64,000 bases of DNA. Origin: Paenibacillus sp. D2_2. Its GTDB lineage: Bacteria > Bacillota > Bacilli > Paenibacillales > Paenibacillaceae. Positions 29,045 through 38,844 of this stretch are shown one piece after another. The stretch is from positions 3,876,501 through 3,940,500 of the forward strand of contig NZ_CP133605.1 in NCBI RefSeq assembly GCF_031199965.1, given 5' to 3'. Under the pieces are notes generated by a model. The model was not told where the DNA came from. It ran no database searches and saw nothing but the letters and a program-made list of their open reading frames with translations. Made by a program: the position numbers and the translations under genes. The first letter of the stretch is position 1; each line of letters opens with the position of its first letter.

Positions 29045-29326
29045 CTATCTCCCCCACACCATGTTCCACATTCGTCTTCGATGGTAAGAGTTCTGCGGAT
29101 CTACTCCACATCCCATCAACCACTGTACCGCATTATCCCGTTCAGCAGCCGATACGGATACACCCATACAATCCGACAGCTGATCAACCAGGCTACAGCA
29201 GCCACGGTGGCAATTTAAATCCTCTAATCTTTGAGCGTACAAAATACGGCACACCTTATTGAAATATAACGGATTCATCATTCTACAGCGAAATGTTCCC
29301 ATTAAGCGGGGATCAAGCTGGGCCAT
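29045..29326 (-). CDS. Cys-rich hypothetical protein (93 aa) beside the triterpene cyclase
   Basis: Starts ATG 29326 after AAAGGAGATAG. MAQLDPRLMGTFRCRMMNPLYFNKVCRILYAQR, then LNCHRGCCSLVDQLSDCMGVSVSAAERDNAVQWLMGCGVDPQN. Six cysteines plus a Met/Arg-rich end. I do not recognise a family. It lies downstream of the cyclase on the same strand and might be co-expressed during sporulation; that is inference from context. Confidence 0.65.
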   Translation of the reverse strand: MAQLDPRLMGTFRCRMMNPLYFNKVCRILYAQRLEDLNCHRGCCSLVDQLSDCMGVSVSAAERDNAVQWLMGCGVDPQNSYHRRRMWNMVWGR

Positions 29327-29476
29327 GTACTATCTCCTTTCACATATAATTATTCCGTCCGCGGCTGGAGGCAGAGCTTACTTCATTTTACAGACCTTGT
29401 AGACGGTTAATTCAATATATGCGAATCAGACGGTCAGGACAGGGTATATACCTGTGTCTTCGGGATAATAGGGCGT

Positions 29477-31350
29477 TTAACAGCCATTGTACTTCTGTAC
29501 ATAGTGACTAAGTGTGAGCAGGGGCCAAATCCGCGGGTAGCTGTGATATCGGATATAAAAATGTCCCGGAAGTCCTGCTCCGGTTGGGTACGTTACCCTT
29601 CTGTCTTTGTCCTCACTATTCCACTCGATCATGAGTGATATTGCCTCGTTGATCTCCCTCACGGGTTGATCATGAATGGCAATCAGCATATCCAGCGCCC
29701 AAGCTGTGTGAACAACCGTAGAATAGGGGCAGGGATGTAGGTCTTTGCCGCATCGCTTTTGCAAGACTCGCCCCAGCCGCCATCCGATTGTCTGATGCGC
29801 AGCAGCCAGTCAGCCGCTTTTTGAATCGCGGGATGCTTGGCGGGTACGCCTACAGCTCTCAGTCCGGTCACTGCAGCCCATGTCCCGTATAGATACGACA
29901 CTCCCCAGCGACCATGCCAAGAGCCATCAAACTGCTGCCGATTCAATAGCCAATGCACTCCCGCCTGCACACGTGGATGATCGGCTGACAGCTTCATATA
30001 AGTCCCTAAAAACTCCAGTGTTCGCCCAGTTAAATCTGCCGTTGAAGGTTCAAATGCTGTATCTTCAAAATTTTCAATCGAAAATAGACTCGTCATCCAA
30101 GATGTACTATTCCGTTCGAAAGCGGCCCAACCGCCGTCATCATTTTGCATACGGAATAAGTACTGAATACCCTTCCGCCAAGCTTCGTAACCATCCTCAT
30201 TCTGATGTGTGAACCCTGTCAACGCCCTTAATACCGCTTGCGTATCATCTACGTCAGGATTCGACGTATTGCTTTCGGAAAATCCCCATCCTCCTGATTT
30301 ACGTATGAACGGGCTTGCTAACGGGATAGTCCTCTCTTGATGCTGAAGGGACATCAAATACGCTGCAGCTCGCTGAATCCCTTCATCATCGGTTGAGAGT
30401 CCCGCTTCCTGCAGCGCATAGGAAATAAGCGCCGTATCCCACACGGTCGACGGAGAATTCTGAACATGGATACTCCCATCTTCCGTTTGTGTAACAAAGG
30501 AAAGCAGCCCTTTCACAGCATGGGTAATAACAGGGGAATCCTGCTGATAACCGATGGCCAGCAGCGCATAGATCATAAAAAATGTGGCGCTTGCATAACT
30601 GTACAGCGTCCCATCTCCTTCGATATTTTCCAATATCATGTGTTCAGCCGTGCGAATCATGCGGTTTGGCTTTCGCTTTGCTGTATGCCATCTGGTCCAA
30701 CGGGATTGGCGGTGCAGCTTACGATATTTCTGCGTCGTATATAGATGGTTGATGTTTGCCAAGGTATGATGCGGCGGCAATGTAAATTTGAAGTGACCCA
30801 ACACGAGAATCGGAGCAAAATGAATCTTTACGTACGAACTCCAGCGGTAAAAGCTAAACGGCATCCATTTCGGGAGACGAATTAAAAATAGAGGTAAGGG
30901 GTATATGGTTGGCCACGGGTACAAGCCGTGCAGAGCCAGCATGAACTTAGTAGAGATGTGGGCTTTTTCGACGCCGCCACTACGGAGGATATAATTCTCA
31001 GCCCTTTTCATCGGTGGAGAATCCCGATCCAGATAACCGGATAACAGCAGTGCGGTGTAGGCCTCAATGGTAGAGGAAAGATGTCCGTTATCGTCGTCAT
31101 ATTGCTTCCATTCGCCTTCTGCCGCCTGTTTGCGTACAAGCCGTTCTGCTAGCTTCCAAATGAGGTCTTTTTCATCCGGAAAGAGGGCGCTAAGGAGCAA
31201 GATCATACTGGCATCCGTCATCGGACCGCTTTCAAAATCATATCTCCAGGATCCGTCATCCTGCTGCTCGGATTGAATCCGGGCCACATAACGGCTGATT
31301 TCCTCATGCACGTTCTCCAGCAATTTCTTTATGGTCTCACCCCCTGTCAC
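29477..31350 (-). pseudogene. Squalene-hopene/sporulenol-type cyclase, frameshifted
   Basis: About 620 residues across two frames, the usual family length. The catalytic DxDD motif is NPDVDDTQAVLRAL. QW repeats include QNDDGGWAAFE, QFDGSWHGRWGVSYLYGTWAAVTGLRA and QSDGGWGESC. Near 29735 one C is missing from a C run: the long frame ends ILRLFTQLGRWIC, while the other continues YSTVVHTAWALDMLIAIHDQP to GLPGHFYIRYHSYP. Family enzymes cyclise squalene or C35 isoprenoids on the membrane; in Bacillus SqhC makes sporulenol. Which product is formed here cannot be told. GTG 31350 is the longest start; TTG 31323 is possible. Confidence 0.85.
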
Positions 31351-31469
31351 CCGGTCGAATATCTGTCCATTGTTGCCCTTAGATGTTCTCTATCCTCTAT
31401 CATATGTAGGGAGTCCACGATTTGCGGAGGTATATACCCAAGCTAATCCGTCATGACTGTCAAATAAAA

Positions 31470-31518
31470 AAGAAGTCAACGCAGACCGCCCTCTAGGCAA
31501 GCTTGCATTGACTACTTT
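31470..31518 (-). terminator. Terminator after lipoprotein gene
   Basis: In the minus direction GTCAATGCAAGC...TCTGCGTTGAC followed by TTCTTTTTTATTT. Separates the lipoprotein gene from the cyclase. Confidence 0.65.
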
Positions 31519-31547
31519 ATTCATGGTCCCTTTTAGTGGAACATAGT

Positions 31548-32307
31548 CTATTCTTCTTGCTGTCGCATTCTTACTGAATCTACGGTTTCATTTACGATAA
31601 GAACCATTGCATCTACGGCTATGATTGGACATCGATACTCAATCCGGAGAACATGTTGATCGAATTCGTAGTAAAAAACGCCGAAAAAGACAGAATCATC
31701 TTTATATTGATTATGTTCCCCCTTCAGACCACCGTTTGAGACAGTATCGATAAACTTGCCGTAGAACGCGTCCTCATGATCCTGGATCTCCTTATCTACT
31801 GCTTCATCCAAAGATGTATTCTCTATCACTTCATATATCATTGTTGCTTCGGCTGACATATCAATCGAAAGGTCTTGCGAGAAAACAAATTTCTCGTCTT
31901 CTACAACAGGTTCACCCATGCCTGTTCGCAATGCGAAGGTCACACCATATGGCTCAATTGTATATTCCCTTCCATCGAACACCGCCTCTACGTGCTCTAT
32001 GGAGGTTTCCAGCTTAACGTCCTTACCAGTCACAATCGATAGCTTCTTTTCTTCGGACTTAGGGGCGTCCGTCTCTAACATCGCTGTTTCTTCCGCTTCA
32101 GAGTCCCCAACAGATGTTTTAGGAACATAAGCCTCGCCTGTTCCAAAGTCCTCTTCGTTAGACGTGTCCCAGGAGAATGCTGATTCTCCATTTGAGTCTC
32201 AGTTGCATGCTCTACCGATTGTTCAGTTGCAACAGGTTGCCCATACAACCGGTTAACAGCAATATAAGTACGACGACCGGTAGCAGTTGTACCCATCCTT
32301 TATTCAT
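31548..32307 (-). pseudogene. Lipoprotein, twice frameshifted
   Basis: ATG 32307 (GAGGAGACAAG upstream) gives MNKGWVQLLPVVVLILLLTGC, a clear lipoprotein signal (LLLTGC). The frame then shifts twice (about 32240 and 32165): ATEQSVEHATETQ, then TSNEEDFGTGEAYVPKTSVGDSE, which runs in frame into ETDAPKSEEKKLSIVTGKD and on to the stop at 31548. The mature protein is an acidic linker plus a ~160-residue domain (HVEAVFDGREYTIEPYGVTF... RIEYRCPIIAVDAM). No family recognised; probably a cell-surface protein. The shifts may be sequence errors. Confidence 0.6.
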
Positions 32308-32378
32308 CAAACTTGTCTCCTCTCCGTCTAAGTACCATGATATATACTCCTATTTCTCACAAACCATTAAATATCGCT

Positions 32379-32827
32379 TCACTTCGGTAAATCAAATATG
32401 ATCTCTTCGTGTTCAGATACACAAGTTGCTCTATTATATTCATGACGAATTAAGTGATACACACCATCGTTATATGTCCAAGTTCGGCAGTCATTATGTT
32501 TGTAATCATTATGATATTTATAGTAATTATCGTTCCACATCTCATATATAAACACACCGTTATCATTTAAAGATCTGTAGATTCGATTTGTAGAAATCCC
32601 TGTTAGTTCCACTAGGTCGGTCCATACTGCAATATCAAAATGATTTTCAAAATCTATATCATTAAAATCACTTACAACATACTGAGCCTTGTCAAAAGCT
32701 TTATTGTAATTTCTTAAGTATTCAATGAATGTACTTGAAATATCTATGCCAGTAACCTCGAGCCCCAATCGATGTAAGACGTATCATAATCTTGTTCCCC
32801 ATAGCGATTGAATTTTTCCTCGATCAT
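32379..32827 (-). pseudogene. SAM-dependent methyltransferase with missing motif I
   Basis: From ATG 32827, MIEEKFNRYGEQDYDTSYID, then a frame shift into LGLEVTGIDISSTFIEYLRNYN...YVVSDFNDIDF...DIAVWTDLVELTG. The normal segment with the glycine-rich SAM loop (D-x-G-x-G) between the two parts is absent, so residues were deleted rather than only shifted. The remainder includes motif II/III-like parts, NDNGVFIYEMWND and EHEEIIFDLPK. Very likely inactive. Confidence 0.6.
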
Positions 32828-32883
32828 TTTCAAGTCATTCAGCTCCTGGCCTTATGATTTTTGTTGTCATCCTTTACGCCGAT

Positions 32884-32985
32884 TTCTGATAACGTTAAGC
32901 TATTCACGAAAAGACCCAGCCATTAGATAGCTTCTATCATAGGCTGGGTCTTGTGTAGTCTGAGCTTCCCCAAGCGTATCAGTCA
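32884..32985 (+). repeat. Palindromic repeat, copy 5
   Basis: Left flank TTCTGATAACGTTAAGCTAT, TCACGAA, core AAGACCCAGCCATTAGATAG-CTT-CTATCATAGGCTGGGTCTT (32910-32952), tail GTGTAGTCTGAGCTTCCCC. It lies between divergent genes, so it is not there simply as a terminator. Same orientation as the others. Confidence 0.85.
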
Positions 32986-33132
32986 ACAGAATCTTATGCA
33001 AGCAGGAGCTGCTTTATCTCGAACAGTACGCAAATAATGAGAATATCGCTTTCATTTTTTGAGAAGCCATTGACGACAATGCTGTCTATAATCAGTGATA
33101 AAGAAATTCACAACACTATGGAGGAACCCATT

Positions 33133-34512
33133 ATGACGAAATGGATTGGTCTGCGAGATCTTGTCAGGCATGAAATACAGCAGCGCGGAGAGGAAGGCTG
33201 CCGCGTAACAGGTTTCATAGAGCGACTGGAAGCGACCGATATGGATGAAACTCAGATTATGGGAATATATCGTGAATTAATGGCACTTGAAATAAGCCCT
33301 GATTTTAAGTATATCGAGCCATCAGATTTGGAATCGATTCGTGCTGAACGCCCAGAAGGGCCGCGTATAATTAGCAGTGAATGGGATGACGAGGTATGGC
33401 AAAACAAGTTTTATGGTGCCTGGCTCGGCCGCGCAGCCGGTTGCGCATTGGGTAAGCCGCTGGAGGCTCCATCCTTCATGCAGGGATCAGCAGGTAGACC
33501 CGGCTGGCACAATATTAAGCTCTGGTTCGAAGGCGCTGAGCAATGGCCGATTCGCCATTACACACCAAGCAAATCTACTGCTGAGGCTCAATATGACATT
33601 GAGATTTCTCCCTGGAGCCTGGCCAGCTGCCGAGATCATATCCGCTTTATGGAGACGGATGATGATATTCGTTACACGGTGCTTGGCCTGCTCATGCTTG
33701 AAGAGCGCGGTCTGGAATTTAACTCTTGGGATGTCGGTAAGATGTGGCACCGTCGCCTATCCTTCGGTCAGGTATTCACTGCTGAAACACAGGCATACAT
33801 GAATTTTGCCCAAGTCACTTCGCATATTAGCGGTGAGCAGCCTGATGATTGGGAGAAGCATATCCATTGGGTACGTTCCTATTTGAATCCTTTCCGAGAA
33901 TGGATCGGTGCTCAAATCCGTGTGGACGGCTATGCATATGGCGCTGCCGGCCAGCCTCAGCTTGCGGCCGAGCTTGCTTGGCGGGATGCCTCGTTCTCTC
34001 ATGTGAAAAATGGTATCTACGGCGCCATGTTCTGCTCTGCGATGATTGCAGCCGCATTCGTTGAGAGCGATGTGAAGCGGATCGTTGAGATCGGACTAAG
34101 TGAGATTCCGAAGCGCAGCCGTCTGGCAGAAGACATTAAACTGGCGGTCCAAATTGCTGAAGAAACACCAGATCAGCTTGAACTGGTTGAGAAGATTTGG
34201 GATGCCTTTAAGCACTATAACTGCGTTCATACGAATAATAATGCCGCATTATGCGCGGCTGCGCTCATTCATTCCGGCGGCGATTTTGAAAAAGGGATCA
34301 CTACAGCCGTTCTTGGTGGCTGGGACACCGATTGCAATGGCGCCACCGTCGGATCCATCCTTGGCGCTTCGCTTGGAGCGTCTGCGCTGCCTGAAACCTG
34401 GATCAAGCCACTGAACGATACTTTGTATGCGGATGTCAGCGGCTTCCACCCGATTGCCATCTCAGAATGTGCTCAAAGAAGCTATCATGTATTTCGGAGA
34501 CTTCAGCAGTAA
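33133..34512 (+). CDS. ADP-ribosylglycohydrolase-family protein
   Basis: Start ATG 33133, because GGAGGAA lies 6 bases upstream; the frame is open to 33037. 459 residues. The family domain begins KFYGAWLGRAAGCALGKPLE; further marks are ETDDDIRYTVLGLLML, AYGAAGQPQLAAELAWRDASFSHVKNGIYGAMF and the DxDxxGAT-type motif GGWDTDCNGATVGSILGA. The acidic residues bind a metal pair that removes ADP-ribose. The N-terminal ~80 residues precede the domain. The following AraC gene probably belongs to the same unit. Confidence 0.85.
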   Translation: MTKWIGLRDLVRHEIQQRGEEGCRVTGFIERLEATDMDETQIMGIYRELMALEISPDFKYIEPSDLESIRAERPEGPRIISSEWDDEVWQNKFYGAWLGRAAGCALGKPLEAPSFMQGSAGRPGWHNIKLWFEGAEQWPIRHYTPSKSTAEAQYDIEISPWSLASCRDHIRFMETDDDIRYTVLGLLMLEERGLEFNSWDVGKMWHRRLSFGQVFTAETQAYMNFAQVTSHISGEQPDDWEKHIHWVRSYLNPFREWIGAQIRVDGYAYGAAGQPQLAAELAWRDASFSHVKNGIYGAMFCSAMIAAAFVESDVKRIVEIGLSEIPKRSRLAEDIKLAVQIAEETPDQLELVEKIWDAFKHYNCVHTNNNAALCAAALIHSGGDFEKGITTAVLGGWDTDCNGATVGSILGASLGASALPETWIKPLNDTLYADVSGFHPIAISECAQRSYHVFRRLQQ

Positions 34513-34601
34513 GTTTCTTCTTGGATAATTGTGCAACCACAATAGCAGCTCTTATTGTATACTTTCCTTATACCATGATTAATGTCAGGGGGCGATGGAA
34601 A

Positions 34602-35450
34602 ATGAAGCTGCATATTACATACGATCATCCAATTCCGATCAACGCTTTTGAATGGACCCCTGCTACGAATCGACAATCGCCCCATATGCATTCAAGTCTG
34701 GAAGTCGGCCTCTGCCTGTCAGGCAAAGGCTGCTTCTTCTTTGGCAGCAAACGCTATACGGCTAGTCCTGGCGACATATTTATCGTCAATAACGAGGAAC
34801 ATCATATTGCTCAATCTGACCCGGATGATCCAAGCCACTATCTCTTTATTAACTTTGATTCGGCGCTACTGTTGGCGGAGGAACCAGGTCTTTTACTGCC
34901 TTTCTCCTATCGTTCTACCCATTTTCGTAATCATATTGTCGGTAGCTCGCCGCTTGCAAGTGAACTTACGCCCTGGATCCTTGCAATAGCGGAGGAGCTT
35001 CGAGATAAATCCCCGGGTTATTTGGCGATGGCAAAAAGCGCGCTTATCCAGTTATGCGGCCGCCTACTTAGACATTACAACGAGTTACTCAGTGCTGACG
35101 AGCGGCAGGCGATGGTACAGACGGTTCGTCAAGCACAATCTTTAGCCACTTTGGTGGATCGGCGATTTCATGAACCGCTGAGTTTGGTGGGACTAGCAGA
35201 TGAGTTGGGTATAAGTGTATCGCGCCTCAGTCGTGCATTTCTGGAAACGACCGGGTACCGCTTCTCTGATTACGTATCTCTCTTACGTGTCCAAGCTGCA
35301 AAACGAGAATTGACGGGGACAGATAAAGCAGTAACCAATATCGCATTCGAATGTGGCTTTCAAAGCTTGCCAACCTTTTATCGTGTTTTCAAAGACATTA
35401 CTGGCGTATCCCCCGTGACTTATCGTCAATCTATGGGGCTTGTGCAATGA
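34602..35450 (+). CDS. AraC-family transcription regulator with cupin domain
   Basis: Start ATG 34602 (MKLHITYDHPIPINAFEW) after AGGGGGC; the frame opens at 34467 inside the previous gene. The N-terminal cupin (HMHSSLEVGLCLSGKGCFFFGSKRYTASPGDIFIVNNEEHH) is a ligand-sensing fold. The C-terminal HTHs are FHEPLSLVGLADELGISVSRLSRAFLETTG and TNIAFECGFQSLPTFYRVFKDITGVSPVTYRQ. Likely regulates the neighbouring ADP-ribosylglycohydrolase gene. Confidence 0.88.
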   Translation: MKLHITYDHPIPINAFEWTPATNRQSPHMHSSLEVGLCLSGKGCFFFGSKRYTASPGDIFIVNNEEHHIAQSDPDDPSHYLFINFDSALLLAEEPGLLLPFSYRSTHFRNHIVGSSPLASELTPWILAIAEELRDKSPGYLAMAKSALIQLCGRLLRHYNELLSADERQAMVQTVRQAQSLATLVDRRFHEPLSLVGLADELGISVSRLSRAFLETTGYRFSDYVSLLRVQAAKRELTGTDKAVTNIAFECGFQSLPTFYRVFKDITGVSPVTYRQSMGLVQ

Positions 35451-35467
35451 ATAGTAGTTTCGCTTTT

Positions 35468-35550
35468 TTCACAAAACGCCCCAGCCATAGATAGCTCTTA
35501 TCTAAGGCTGAGGCGTTTGTTATCTGAGCTTCTTCCACATACTTCGATTA
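35468..35550 (+). repeat. Palindromic repeat, copy 6
   Basis: TTCACAAAACGCCCCAGCC then ATAGATAGCTCTTATCTAAGG-CTGAGGCGTTT (35474-35519); tail GTTATCTGAGCTTCTTCCAC. Lies between convergent AraC and ABC permease genes. Confidence 0.88.
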
Positions 35551-35600
35551 CTTTAATAATCCAGTATTACTGCTTCGCAGCGACTCTTCTGCGTCTTGTC

Positions 35601-36356
35601 TTACTTCCGCCACTTCATGAACCGATAGTCCAGCAGGTCCACCAACAGGAACAAGACGAAGCCGACCAGACTGAATAGTAGGATCCCGGCATACATTTGC
35701 GGATAATCCAGTCGGAGCCATGCATCCATAATGAAGAAGCCCATGCCGTGCTCGGTGCCGTAGATTTCAGTAAAGAACAGAACCGAAATGGCTGTCCCAA
35801 GCGAGATGCGGATGGTGCTGAGGATTACGGACAACGCTCCGGGCAAGGTGACATGCCAAAATTTCTGACCCGGCCCTGCGCCTAGGCTTGTCAGCACATC
35901 ATAAGTGCTCACTGGAATGGCTTTTACTCCGTCTCGTACAGAAATGATAATCTGGAAAATCAGGATCAGCATAATCATGAGAATCTTGGAAGTCTCGCCT
36001 AGCCCGAAGAACAGCATAACCACCGGGAGAAGAGCGATCTTGGGCACCGGATACGTCAAATACACCACTGGGTCCAGCAGCTTGTTCCAGAGGGGCGAAC
36101 GCCCCATCAGAAGCCCGATCAGCAGACCGATAATTAGCGCTAGCAAAACCCCAGCAAAAATCCGCATCAGACTATAGCCGACATTCAGCACAATATCCCT
36201 TCCACCAAGGTGTCCCATTGCCTGATAGACCTCCAGCGGGCTGGGCAGCATCGGATGATGCACTAGCAGATATGCCACGTACCAGATCACATGCATTCCC
36301 AGGAACACTAGCAATAATCTCAAAATATAGTTAAGCCGTCGTCGTTTATTCACCAT
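35601..36356 (-). CDS. ABC importer permease (TauC/SsuC type)
   Basis: 251 residues, six TM helices, with the EAA-type loop DVLTSLGAGPGQKFWHVTLPGALSVILSTIRISLG that contacts the ATPase. Third gene of a binding protein-ATPase-permease operon on the minus strand; overlaps the ATPase by 7 bases. Sulfonate/nitrate/pyrimidine-precursor class; substrate undetermined. Confidence 0.88.
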   Translation of the reverse strand: MVNKRRRLNYILRLLLVFLGMHVIWYVAYLLVHHPMLPSPLEVYQAMGHLGGRDIVLNVGYSLMRIFAGVLLALIIGLLIGLLMGRSPLWNKLLDPVVYLTYPVPKIALLPVVMLFFGLGETSKILMIMLILIFQIIISVRDGVKAIPVSTYDVLTSLGAGPGQKFWHVTLPGALSVILSTIRISLGTAISVLFFTEIYGTEHGMGFFIMDAWLRLDYPQMYAGILLFSLVGFVLFLLVDLLDYRFMKWRK

Positions 36357-37126
36357 TTCTCTTGCATTACCTTCCTGATTCTCTTGATCTGGTCAAAAAA
36401 GGCATCACTGGCTCGCTTCTCCCCTTGCTCCAGCCCGAATACTGCCTCATTATCAATAATCTCCGGTGCCTCGCTCTTGCTCGATGGGAGCACGATAATC
36501 TTCTGCCCCAGCAGAATGGCCTCATCCACATCATGCGTCACGAATAGCGCTGTAGTAGGATTCGCTTGCCAATGTTCCAGGAATAACTGCTGTAGCCCCT
36601 CCCGCGTAATCGCATCCAGCGCAGAGAAAGGCTCGTCCAGTAATAAAATAGACGGAGCAATTGCGAACGCCCGCGCAATGGCAACCCGTTGCTGTTGCCC
36701 ACCACTCAGCGACAGCGGATAACGCTCTGCTAGTTCCAAGATGCCCATCGCAGACAGCCAGCGATCAATTTGCGCCTCCTGGGACTTCTTATCCTGCCTC
36801 TTAGAATTCGCGATCTTCATTGCTACCCTGATGTTAGCCTTCACCGTCTTCCAAGGCAGGAGACCGTAATTTTGCGGCACCAAGCCAATCAGAATGTCCT
36901 GTTCGCGCAGGGACTGTCCATTGAACAGCAGCTCGCCTCGATATTCCGGCAGCAGGCCGGACACAGCGCGTAGCAACGTGGATTTCCCACTCCCGGATGG
37001 CCCTAAAATGGTGTAAATCCCATGCTCCGGCAAGGTGAAATTCACTTTCCCAAGCGCTAGCTCTCCGCCTTTATATTCAACCTCAAGCTCTTTTACGCTG
37101 AGTCCTTTATTTCTTGAACTGGACAT
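36350..37126 (-). CDS. ABC importer ATPase (TauB/SsuB type)
   Basis: 258 residues: Walker [16 protein letters not shown]-loop VPQNYGLLPWKT, signature LSGGQQQRVAIARA, Walker B SILLLDEPFSALD, H-loop FVTHDVDEAILLG. It overlaps both neighbours (20 bases with the binding-protein gene, 7 with the permease), giving tight translational coupling. Confidence 0.9.
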   Translation of the reverse strand: MSSSRNKGLSVKELEVEYKGGELALGKVNFTLPEHGIYTILGPSGSGKSTLLRAVSGLLPEYRGELLFNGQSLREQDILIGLVPQNYGLLPWKTVKANIRVAMKIANSKRQDKKSQEAQIDRWLSAMGILELAERYPLSLSGGQQQRVAIARAFAIAPSILLLDEPFSALDAITREGLQQLFLEHWQANPTTALFVTHDVDEAILLGQKIIVLPSSKSEAPEIIDNEAVFGLEQGEKRASDAFFDQIKRIRKVMQEKW

Positions 37127-38090
37127 TGGAGATCACATCTTCAGGGGTGATGTTTTTGGTCAACAGACCCTGCTCGCGGGCCCAGGCGAATGCCGACTCT
37201 ACCTCTTTCACATCGACCTGATTAGCTGGAATGTAAGCTGGTACCACTATTTGGTCTTTCAAGTTTTCCGGGTAGCCGACCTCCTTGATCACCAGGTCAA
37301 TATAATCCTTCTGGTCATGAGATTTCATATAAGCAACCGCATCATCATAAGCCGCATACATAGCGCGGATTGCTTCCGGCTTGGCTTCAATTACGCTTTG
37401 CGGAAAGGCCAACACAAATGGGTTCACCTGAGCCTGCTTCGTGGAGCTAAGCACGCGTAATCCTGACGTTTTCCCCATCGTAACGAACGGCTCTGGCAAA
37501 ATTGCAGCGTCTGCTTTGTTATTTTTCAGTAACTCAAGACGGGTTGGAATTTGTGGTACTTCAGTAATATTGATGTCCTTCTCCGTCAGTCCAGCCTGCT
37601 TCAACATCATGGCAACGGTGTACTGCGTAGAGGTATTCTTGGACAGGATCACGGATTTACCCTTCAGATCCTTCACATCCTGGATCTCTTTATTACCGGT
37701 GAACAAATCAAATTCCCCAAAGGTCGTGCTGGTAATTTTCACGTCTAACCCAGCTTCATTATAGATCGAAATTGCGACCAGATCCGCGCTTAACCCTTCA
37801 ACCTTGCCTGCTTGAAAAGCTACATCACGGTCTTTAGCGCTTTTGAATGTCTGAATGTTCAGTTTCACACCATGCTTCTGATCAAAGCCCTGCTCATGAG
37901 CAATAACGAACGGAATCTCATCAATCGAAGGCAACAAACCCAGCGACAGCTCTGTTGGTTCCGTCGTTGTACTGCCCGCGTTACCTGCGTTGGCATTATT
38001 CGTCTTGTTGCCGCATGCTACGCCAACTATGCTAACAACTAGCACCAGCGCCAATAGCATCATCATTCTTCTTGTTGTTTTAATCTTCAT
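37107..38090 (-). CDS. ABC importer substrate-binding lipoprotein (NMT1/THI5-like)
   Basis: 327 residues. Signal and lipobox: LVLVVSIVGVACGNK (Cys at about 26). The mature protein has the NMT1/SsuA-like pattern LSLGLLPSIDEIPFVIAHEQGFDQKHGVKLNIQTFKSAKDRDVAFQAGKVEG...ADLVAI. It captures a small organic substrate (sulfonate-, pyrimidine- or vitamin-precursor-like) outside the membrane. The 250-base leader shows no thiamine- or FMN-riboswitch signature that I can recognise, so a vitamin role is not supported. Confidence 0.85.
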   Translation of the reverse strand: MKIKTTRRMMMLLALVLVVSIVGVACGNKTNNANAGNAGSTTTEPTELSLGLLPSIDEIPFVIAHEQGFDQKHGVKLNIQTFKSAKDRDVAFQAGKVEGLSADLVAISIYNEAGLDVKITSTTFGEFDLFTGNKEIQDVKDLKGKSVILSKNTSTQYTVAMMLKQAGLTEKDINITEVPQIPTRLELLKNNKADAAILPEPFVTMGKTSGLRVLSSTKQAQVNPFVLAFPQSVIEAKPEAIRAMYAAYDDAVAYMKSHDQKDYIDLVIKEVGYPENLKDQIVVPAYIPANQVDVKEVESAFAWAREQGLLTKNITPEDVISNVQFKK

Positions 38091-38337
38091 GGTTCTTCCA
38101 TCCCCCTATGTGTTCTATATAGAATTGGCATAGTAACGTGCCTTCTTTACTTGAGACGTCTTTCACCACTTTGCGTCTTTATTCACAAACAATATCGCAC
38201 AAAATCATATGTCCGTCAGAAGTCTCAAGCAATGTCAATTTTACACCTATAATTGCATTTTGTATATTTACAAATTTAAATATTATGCAAATTTTTCATA
38301 TACAAAGCATTCCTTTCAGCAAAAGTTCTTGGATTTG
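38091..38337. promoter_or_regulatory. Leader of the ABC importer operon
   Basis: AT-rich, no reading frame of interest. No TPP, FMN, cobalamin or SAM riboswitch core recognised on the minus strand. The transcription start of the importer operon must lie here; a specific promoter could not be fixed. Confidence 0.3.
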
Positions 38338-38412
38338 ACGAAACGCCCCAGCCTAAGAGAACTCTTAGGTTGGGGCGTTTTGTTGTTTTGACTCTTCTTC
38401 AACATACCAGTC
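38338..38412 (+). repeat. Palindromic repeat, copy 7
   Basis: GAAACGCCCCAGCCTAAGAG-AA-CTCTTAGGTTGGGGCGTTTTG (38339-38383) and a tail TTGTTTTGACTCTTCTTCAA. The stem is perfect over its inner 10 base pairs with a shorter loop than in other copies. Confidence 0.85.
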
Positions 38413-38450
38413 ATCGAAAGCTCACCCAAAATGATGGGCCTCCTTCTTTC

Positions 38451-38804
38451 TCATTTTTTTTCGTTATTCTTTTCTATTGTTTCTATATTATTATCAAACA
38501 TGTATTTCTCTAGTTCTTCCTCTATTTCTTTATTAATCTCTGAGATTATCTCTGGATGATCCTCTTTCTTTTCAAAAGCTTGGAGCCCCTCATCAATTCC
38601 TTGTTGAATCTTTTCATCTTCTCTCAAAAGTCCTAATTTTTCTCTTATTTTCTTAATGTCTTCATATATTTGTTTATTTCTTTGATACGTACTAAAGACT
38701 ATTCCGAATAAAATAACAAGAAAGATCCCTACTCCATATGGGCCGATTAAATAAACGGATAGAAATAATATGATAGCTCCAATAACCATACCGATTACTG
38801 TCAT
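38451..38804 (-). CDS. Membrane protein with coiled-coil tail
   Basis: 117 residues: two N-terminal TM helices (VIGMVIGAIILFLSVYLIG, VGIFLVILFGIVFS) then a charged, probably coiled-coil region (YQRNKQIYEDIKKIREKLGLLREDEKIQQG...). No family recognised. Confidence 0.65.
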   Translation of the reverse strand: MTVIGMVIGAIILFLSVYLIGPYGVGIFLVILFGIVFSTYQRNKQIYEDIKKIREKLGLLREDEKIQQGIDEGLQAFEKKEDHPEIISEINKEIEEELEKYMFDNNIETIEKNNEKK

Positions 38805-38844
38805 TTCTATTTCATTCCTTTCTTGCGAATGCGGACAAGGGGAT

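Noticed and set aside
30466-30744. Plus-strand frame opposite the triterpene cyclase
   Set aside because: Shadow of the cyclase gene; no homology or ribosome site.
32884-32985. Repeat copies as ordinary terminators only
   Set aside because: They also occur between divergent genes and keep one orientation and a conserved tail, which terminators do not need; some may still double as terminators.
38091-38337. Riboswitch upstream of the NMT1-type importer
   Set aside because: No TPP, FMN or other known core could be recognised on the minus strand.
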